Assembly: GCA_037441225.1 (NCBI GenBank)
Contig: JBBISU010000103.1
Span: 1-10,269 of the forward strand
Reading direction: 5' to 3'
DNA from: JBBFMJ01 sp037441225
GTDB lineage: Bacteria; Acidobacteriota; Thermoanaerobaculia; UBA2201
DNA: 10,269 nt
Positions 6,256 to 10,269 of the stretch are shown piece by piece. The notes below the pieces were generated by a model, which saw only the letters and a program-made list of their open reading frames with translations, did not search any database and was not told the origin of the DNA. The position numbers and the translations under genes were made by a program. Position 1 is the first letter of the stretch. Every line of letters begins with the position of its first letter.

Positions 6256-8571
6256 ATGAAAGATTTAATTTTGTTTTTTATTTTTTCTTCAATGTTAGTT
6301 TTCTGTCAGGAAAATTTTGAGGATAAGACATTGTCACCTTACTTTTTTGTAAAAAGTGATGATCCGGAGATTGATCAAGTGCCTTTAAAATCAACAAAAG
6401 TGTCTGTTAAAATTGCTGGAATTATTGCTGATGTCACAGTAAAACAAGTATATAAAAATGAAGGGAAAAAAGCAATTGAAGCAATTTATGTGTTCCCTGC
6501 TTCCACAAGAGCTGCTGTTTATAGATTGAAAATGAAAATAGGTGAAAGAACAATTGTAGCAAAGATAAAAGAAAGAGAAGAGGCAAGGATAATTTATGAA
6601 TTGGCAAGAAAAGAAGGAAGAACAGCATCGCTTTTAGAGCAACAAAGGCCCAATGTTTTTCAAATGAATGTAGCAAATATTATGCCACAGGATATAATTG
6701 AGGTTGAGTTAAGATATACAGAAATAATAACCTTAGAAGAAAAGATATATGAATTTGTATTTCCAACTGTTGTGGGACCAAGGTACTCAAATGTTTCTGA
6801 AAAAAATGCACCCCCATCAGAGAAATGGATAAAAAGCCCTTATTTTTTTGAAAAGGAAAAACCAAGTTATACCTTTAATTTAAATTTAACAATTTCAGCT
6901 GGGCTTCCAATTTATGCTGTTTCTTCCCCATCCCATAAAATAAATGTAAACTTTAAAAATTTGGAAATGGCAGATATAAACTTGGATGAAAGTGAAAAAT
7001 ATGGTGGAAATAGAGATTTTATATTGAGGTATAAGCTTTCTGGGGAGAAAATAAAAGAAGGACTTCTTTTATACGAAAATGGAAAGGAAAACTTCTTTCT
7101 TTTAATGGTTCAGCCACCTGAAAGAATAAAAGAAAAAGAAATCCCTGAAAGAGAATATATTTTTATAGTAGATGTCTCTGGTTCTATGTATGGCTATCCC
7201 CTTGAAATCTCAAAAAAAACCATAAAAGAAATTTTAATGGATTTAAAACCCTCTGATAAATTTAATATTTTATTATTTGCTGGTTCTTCTTATGTTTTAT
7301 CAGAAAAATCTATAAATGCCACAGAAGAAAATATTAAAAGAGCAATTTATTTAATTGATGAACAAAGAGGGGGTGGTGGAACTGAAATTCTTCCTGCTTT
7401 AAAAAGAGCCCTTTCACTTCCAAAGGATGAAAATTTATCTACTACAATTGTTATATTGACAGATGGCTATGTTACCGTTGAAAGAGAGGTTTTTCAAATA
7501 ATCAGGGAGAATTTAAATAAAGCAAATTTATTTGCCTTTGGAATTGGAACAAGTGTAAACAGATTTATAATAGAAGGTATGGCTCGTGCTGGAATGGCAG
7601 AAAGTTTTATTGTAACAAAGCCAGAGGAAGCCAATGAGGCAGTTGAAAAATTTAAAAAAGTTGTATCTTTTCCTGCCCTGACAGATATAAAAGTAGAATT
7701 TAATGGTTTTGATGTATATGATTTTGAACCAATATCCGTTCCTGATCTTTTTCTTGAAAAACCCCTTTGTATTTTTGGAAAATATAGAGGAAAGCCAGAA
7801 GGTATTATTGAAATTAAAGGAATAAATGGCAATGGAATTTTTAAAAAGAATATAAATGTTTATGAAGAAGAGCCATCAAAGGCAAATTCTGCCCTCCCTT
7901 TTCTCTGGGCAAGGCATAAAATTGCTTCTCTTTCAGATTATGAAAGTTTAGAAAGGAATGAAAAAAATAAATCTGAGATAATTGAACTTGGATTAAAATA
8001 TAATTTGTTGACCCAATATACTTCTTTTATTGCTGAGGATTCTTTGGTAAGAAATAAGGAAGGTATTTCAGAAACTGTAAATCAGCCCCTTCCCCTGCCA
8101 GAAGGAGTTTCTAATTATGCAATTGGTGATAAGTGCAAAAAAATACAATATACACCTCAACCTTTACTTTCTTTATCGGAATCACCTGTTGCTAATTTTT
8201 TACAATCAGAGCATTTTAAGGAAGAAAAAAAAGAAAAGGAAATTACATCTACAAAGGAGACACAAAAAATCCAAATAAAAATATTAAGTATGAATGTTTC
8301 TGATAAAATTTTAGAAAAAGATATAAAAAATATAATAAATAAAAGTTTAAAATCAATTGAAAATTGCAATTTGAAAGATTCTTATGGAAAAATAAATATA
8401 AAAATAGTGATTGAAAAAGAAGGAAAAGTAAAGGAAGTAATTATCTTTAATAATCAGATGAAAAAAGAGATAAATAATTGTATAATTGATAGGATAAAGA
8501 AATGGGATTTTCATACATTAAAAAATTTAAATTTATTAGAAATAGATTTAACTCTGGAAATTTATGTTTGA
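6256..8571 (+). CDS. Exported VIT-VWA protein with C-terminal AgmX/PglI-type domain
   Basis: A 771-residue envelope protein. Residues 1-17 form a signal peptide (MKDLILFFIFSSMLVFC). C17 is not in a standard lipobox because Phe precedes it. Residues about 40-160 are a VIT domain (VKQVYKNEG; YVFPAS; NIMPQDIIEVELRY). A VWA domain spans about 300-465 with an intact MIDAS: DVSGS (D306, S308, S310), T376 and D403, so metal-dependent ligand binding should be possible. Residues 550-593 match the usual VIT-family post-VWA block (WARHKIASL; LLTQYTSF). A charged linker (about 635-670) leads to an AgmX/PglI-like C-terminal domain (about 675-771) with C704, C742 and W750-x-F752, a TonB-C-like fold often seen in myxobacterial proteins. 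No catalytic activity is apparent; a sensing, adhesion or scaffolding role in the periplasm or at the surface is likely. It is the first gene of an operon with an ECF sigma factor, which it overlaps by 8 nt. Confidence 0.93.
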   Translation: MKDLILFFIFSSMLVFCQENFEDKTLSPYFFVKSDDPEIDQVPLKSTKVSVKIAGIIADVTVKQVYKNEGKKAIEAIYVFPASTRAAVYRLKMKIGERTIVAKIKEREEARIIYELARKEGRTASLLEQQRPNVFQMNVANIMPQDIIEVELRYTEIITLEEKIYEFVFPTVVGPRYSNVSEKNAPPSEKWIKSPYFFEKEKPSYTFNLNLTISAGLPIYAVSSPSHKINVNFKNLEMADINLDESEKYGGNRDFILRYKLSGEKIKEGLLLYENGKENFFLLMVQPPERIKEKEIPEREYIFIVDVSGSMYGYPLEISKKTIKEILMDLKPSDKFNILLFAGSSYVLSEKSINATEENIKRAIYLIDEQRGGGGTEILPALKRALSLPKDENLSTTIVILTDGYVTVEREVFQIIRENLNKANLFAFGIGTSVNRFIIEGMARAGMAESFIVTKPEEANEAVEKFKKVVSFPALTDIKVEFNGFDVYDFEPISVPDLFLEKPLCIFGKYRGKPEGIIEIKGINGNGIFKKNINVYEEEPSKANSALPFLWARHKIASLSDYESLERNEKNKSEIIELGLKYNLLTQYTSFIAEDSLVRNKEGISETVNQPLPLPEGVSNYAIGDKCKKIQYTPQPLLSLSESPVANFLQSEHFKEEKKEKEITSTKETQKIQIKILSMNVSDKILEKDIKNIINKSLKSIENCNLKDSYGKINIKIVIEKEGKVKEVIIFNNQMKKEINNCIIDRIKKWDFHTLKNLNLLEIDLTLEIYV

Positions 8572-9160
8572 AATTTTGACGGGTGCCTTAGAAAGCAAAA
8601 AAAATTTCAACTTCAAGGACGAGGATCTGGAATATATTCTATCTACCAAAAAAGGTGATATAAAAGCTTTTGAGATCCTTGTAAAGAAGTATCAAAAAAA
8701 CATTGTAAATTTTTCTTATAGGATCTTAGAAAATTTTGAAGATGCCTGTGATATTGCCCAAGAAGTATTTATCATAGTTTATAAAAATATTAGAACCTTC
8801 AGGGAAGAAGCAAAATTTTCAACCTGGCTTTATAAGATAACATTGAATTTATCAAGAAATTATTTAAAGAAAAAGAAAAAGGAAAGATTTTTGGGCAATA
8901 TGAGTAATCAAAATATTTTTTCATCAGATCCAAGTCCACAGGAAAAAATTGAAAGAGAAGAAATAAAAGAAAAAATTACAATATGTTTAAACCTGTTAAA
9001 TCAGGAATATAAAGAAATAATTATTTTAAGGGATTTAGAAGGGCTCTCTTATGAAGAAATTGGCTATTTGCTAAAAATTCCAGAAGGAACTGTAAAATCA
9101 AGGCTTTCAAGGGCAAGGGAAAATTTTATAGAAAAATTTGAAAAACTAAGGAGAAAATAA
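8564..9160 (+). CDS. ECF-type RNA polymerase sigma factor
   Basis: A 198-residue sigma-70 family factor of the extracytoplasmic function group. It has only regions 2 and 4, joined by a short linker. Region 2 covers about 33-101, with GDIKAFEILVKKY at its start, DACDIAQEVFIIVYKNI as 2.2 and FSTWLYKITLNLSRNYL as 2.4 (-10 recognition). Region 4 covers about 135-187, with the helix-turn-helix LSYEEIGYLLKIPEGTVKSR (-35 recognition). The length is typical. The ATG overlaps the end of the VIT gene by 8 nt and the ribosome binding site is poor, suggesting translational coupling. The stop codon overlaps the anti-sigma ATG by 1 nt. The ECF promoter upstream of the operon is its most obvious target. Confidence 0.95.
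   Translation: MFEILTGALESKKNFNFKDEDLEYILSTKKGDIKAFEILVKKYQKNIVNFSYRILENFEDACDIAQEVFIIVYKNIRTFREEAKFSTWLYKITLNLSRNYLKKKKKERFLGNMSNQNIFSSDPSPQEKIEREEIKEKITICLNLLNQEYKEIIILRDLEGLSYEEIGYLLKIPEGTVKSRLSRARENFIEKFEKLRRK
9148..9153 (+). promoter_or_regulatory. Ribosome binding site of the anti-sigma gene, inside the sigma gene
   Basis: AAGGAG lies within the last codons of the sigma gene, 6 nt before the ATG that overlaps the sigma stop (TAATG). This supports co-translation of the sigma and anti-sigma factors and fixes the anti-sigma start. Confidence 0.8.
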
Positions 9161-10191
9161 TGGATTGCAAATATTTTAAAGATTTATTATCAACTTATAT
9201 TGACGGATATTTAAAGGAGGAAGAAAAAAATTCTTTGGAAAAACATCTTTCTTATTGTAAAAGTTGTAATGATTATCTTAATAAATTAAAAAATTATAAA
9301 GAAAATTTTAAAAATTTTGAAAAAATTGAGGCACCTTTAGGGTTTGAAAAAAAGGTAATGGAGAAAATAGAAAAAAAGGAAGAAAACAAAATTTTTCTTT
9401 TCAATAAAAAATTTATCTTTGAATTTTCTGCAGTTTTAGTTGTTTTAATATCAGTTTTTTTAGTTTATTTAAATTTAAATAAAAAAGAGGAGCTACAAAA
9501 AATAATTTTTGAAGAAAAGGTTTTAAAAGAAGAAAAAATTCCCCAGCCATCAAAAGATGAATCTCAAAAAATAGAAAAAATAAAAGCCAGAGAAGAAGTT
9601 TTTAAAGAAAAATCAATGGACAAAGAAAAAAATAAGATGGACTTAATTGGAGGTGAAAAAAAAGAAAAAACTTCTAAACTTTCAATTGAGCAATCAAAAA
9701 AAGCTGAAATGGAAGAAATATCAAAATCAACGCCTAAAAGAGAAGAAAGCATAAATGAAAGTCAAAAAATCTATAGAACTGAAAAGAAAAAAGAAGAAGG
9801 AAAAGAAGTTAAAGAACAGATAAGTTTTACCGAAAGCACAAAAGTACCTAAAATGAAAGAAGCAGAAAAGGTTCCATTAGAGACAACTTTTAAAGAAGCT
9901 CCTGTTGCTGATTTTACTCAAACTGGCTATAATCTGGAAAATAAATTAAAAATAAAGATAAGTTATGAGAAATTTGATGAAATTTTTAAAAAAGTCGAAG
10001 AAATCTTAAAAGAAGAAAATATTAAATATGAAAAGAATGAGATAAAGGGAAAAAATGTAGAGATTATAATGCATTTTGAAAACCTTCAAAAATTCTTAAA
10101 TAAAATTAAGGAAATTGAAGGAATAGAGATTGGGGATACAGGCAGTTTAAAAGAAGAAGATAAAATAAAAATTGAATTTTCATCATTTTAA
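9160..10191 (+). CDS. Membrane-spanning zf-HC2 anti-sigma factor
   Basis: A 343-residue protein with a cytoplasmic zinc-binding anti-sigma domain at residues 1-45: C3, then H29-x3-C33-x2-C36, the ZAS/zf-HC2 motif, with the usual YIDG turn. One transmembrane helix follows (about 86-106, FEFSAVLVVLISVFLVYL). Residues about 107-245 are a very Lys/Glu/Ser-rich periplasmic linker, and about 260-343 form a compact alpha/beta domain with a strand-helix-strand pattern (KIKISYEKFDEIFKKVEEIL; VEIIMHFENLQKFLNKI). That last domain looks vaguely like the DUF4349/ferredoxin-like periplasmic domains of other anti-sigma factors, but it is not firmly recognised. The protein should hold the ECF sigma factor at the membrane and release it after an envelope signal. 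It overlaps the sigma gene by 1 nt. The motif EAPVADFTQT (246-255) resembles one in the VIT protein. Confidence 0.9.
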   Translation: MDCKYFKDLLSTYIDGYLKEEEKNSLEKHLSYCKSCNDYLNKLKNYKENFKNFEKIEAPLGFEKKVMEKIEKKEENKIFLFNKKFIFEFSAVLVVLISVFLVYLNLNKKEELQKIIFEEKVLKEEKIPQPSKDESQKIEKIKAREEVFKEKSMDKEKNKMDLIGGEKKEKTSKLSIEQSKKAEMEEISKSTPKREESINESQKIYRTEKKKEEGKEVKEQISFTESTKVPKMKEAEKVPLETTFKEAPVADFTQTGYNLENKLKIKISYEKFDEIFKKVEEILKEENIKYEKNEIKGKNVEIIMHFENLQKFLNKIKEIEGIEIGDTGSLKEEDKIKIEFSSF

Positions 10192-10214
10192 CAGAAAGAA
10201 AAATGATTTTTAAT

Positions 10215-10269
<55 letters not shown>

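Noticed and set aside
6304..6306. Lipoprotein cysteine (C17) of the VIT/VWA protein
   Set aside because: The residues before it are L-V-F; Phe at -1 does not fit the lipobox, so an ordinary signal peptide is preferred.
7494..7832. 112-codon antisense open frame inside the VWA region
   Set aside because: It mirrors a confidently coding frame, has no ribosome binding site or domain, and is a typical antisense shadow.
10199..10211. AAAAA-TGA-TTTTT palindrome between the anti-sigma gene and the tRNA as a two-way terminator
   Set aside because: The stem is five A-T pairs with a 3-nt loop, too weak for an intrinsic terminator and common by chance in such AT-rich DNA.

Overview
The window reads as about 10.3 kb of a low-GC bacterial chromosome (roughly 30% GC by eye). 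It carries secreted proteins with signal peptides, a VIT/VWA envelope protein ending in an AgmX/PglI-type domain, and an ECF sigma factor with a membrane-spanning anti-sigma factor. This points to a Gram-negative, probably free-living bacterium. The four-fold repeated extracellular modules of the first large protein, the HEAT-like helical protein and the AgmX/PglI tail recall Acidobacteriota, Myxococcota and allied candidate phyla. The phylum cannot be fixed from this window.

Layout. (1) Positions 1-447 hold at most the first codons of a minus-strand gene at the very edge, then a region with a five-copy tandem heptamer, a 14-bp direct repeat and a run of four small hairpins ending in T8. (2) Positions 448-4007, minus strand: a 946-residue secreted beta-domain protein with its own housekeeping-type promoter, and upstream of it a class I SAM-dependent methyltransferase. 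(3) Positions 4022-5008, plus strand: a GT4-type glycosyltransferase divergent from the methyltransferase. The 14 bp between the two start codons contain two perfect TATAAT boxes, one per strand, placed so that both mRNAs would be nearly leaderless. (4) Positions 5216-6149, minus strand: a two-gene unit, a small DUF4177 protein followed by an overlapping HEAT-like helical-repeat protein starting at TTG. (5) Positions 6256-10191, plus strand: a tightly overlapping three-gene operon encoding a VIT-VWA-AgmX/PglI envelope protein, an ECF sigma factor and a zf-HC2 transmembrane anti-sigma factor. (6) Positions 10215-10269, minus strand: the 3' part of a tRNA-Ser(GGA), cut by the window end.

How the genes may work together. 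The most interesting unit is the VIT/sigma/anti-sigma operon. Upstream of its first gene is a near-ideal ECF promoter (GGAACTT, 15 nt, GTCTAA), so the sigma factor probably drives its own operon. The sigma factor would be held by the membrane anti-sigma factor, and the exported VIT/VWA protein would be a co-expressed sensor, effector or target. The VIT protein and the anti-sigma factor share a short motif of the form E-(S/A)-PVA-(N/D)-F-x-Q-(S/T), each time in a charged linker just before a C-terminal domain, which hints at a common partner. The methyltransferase/glycosyltransferase pair suggests modification of a cell-surface glycan.
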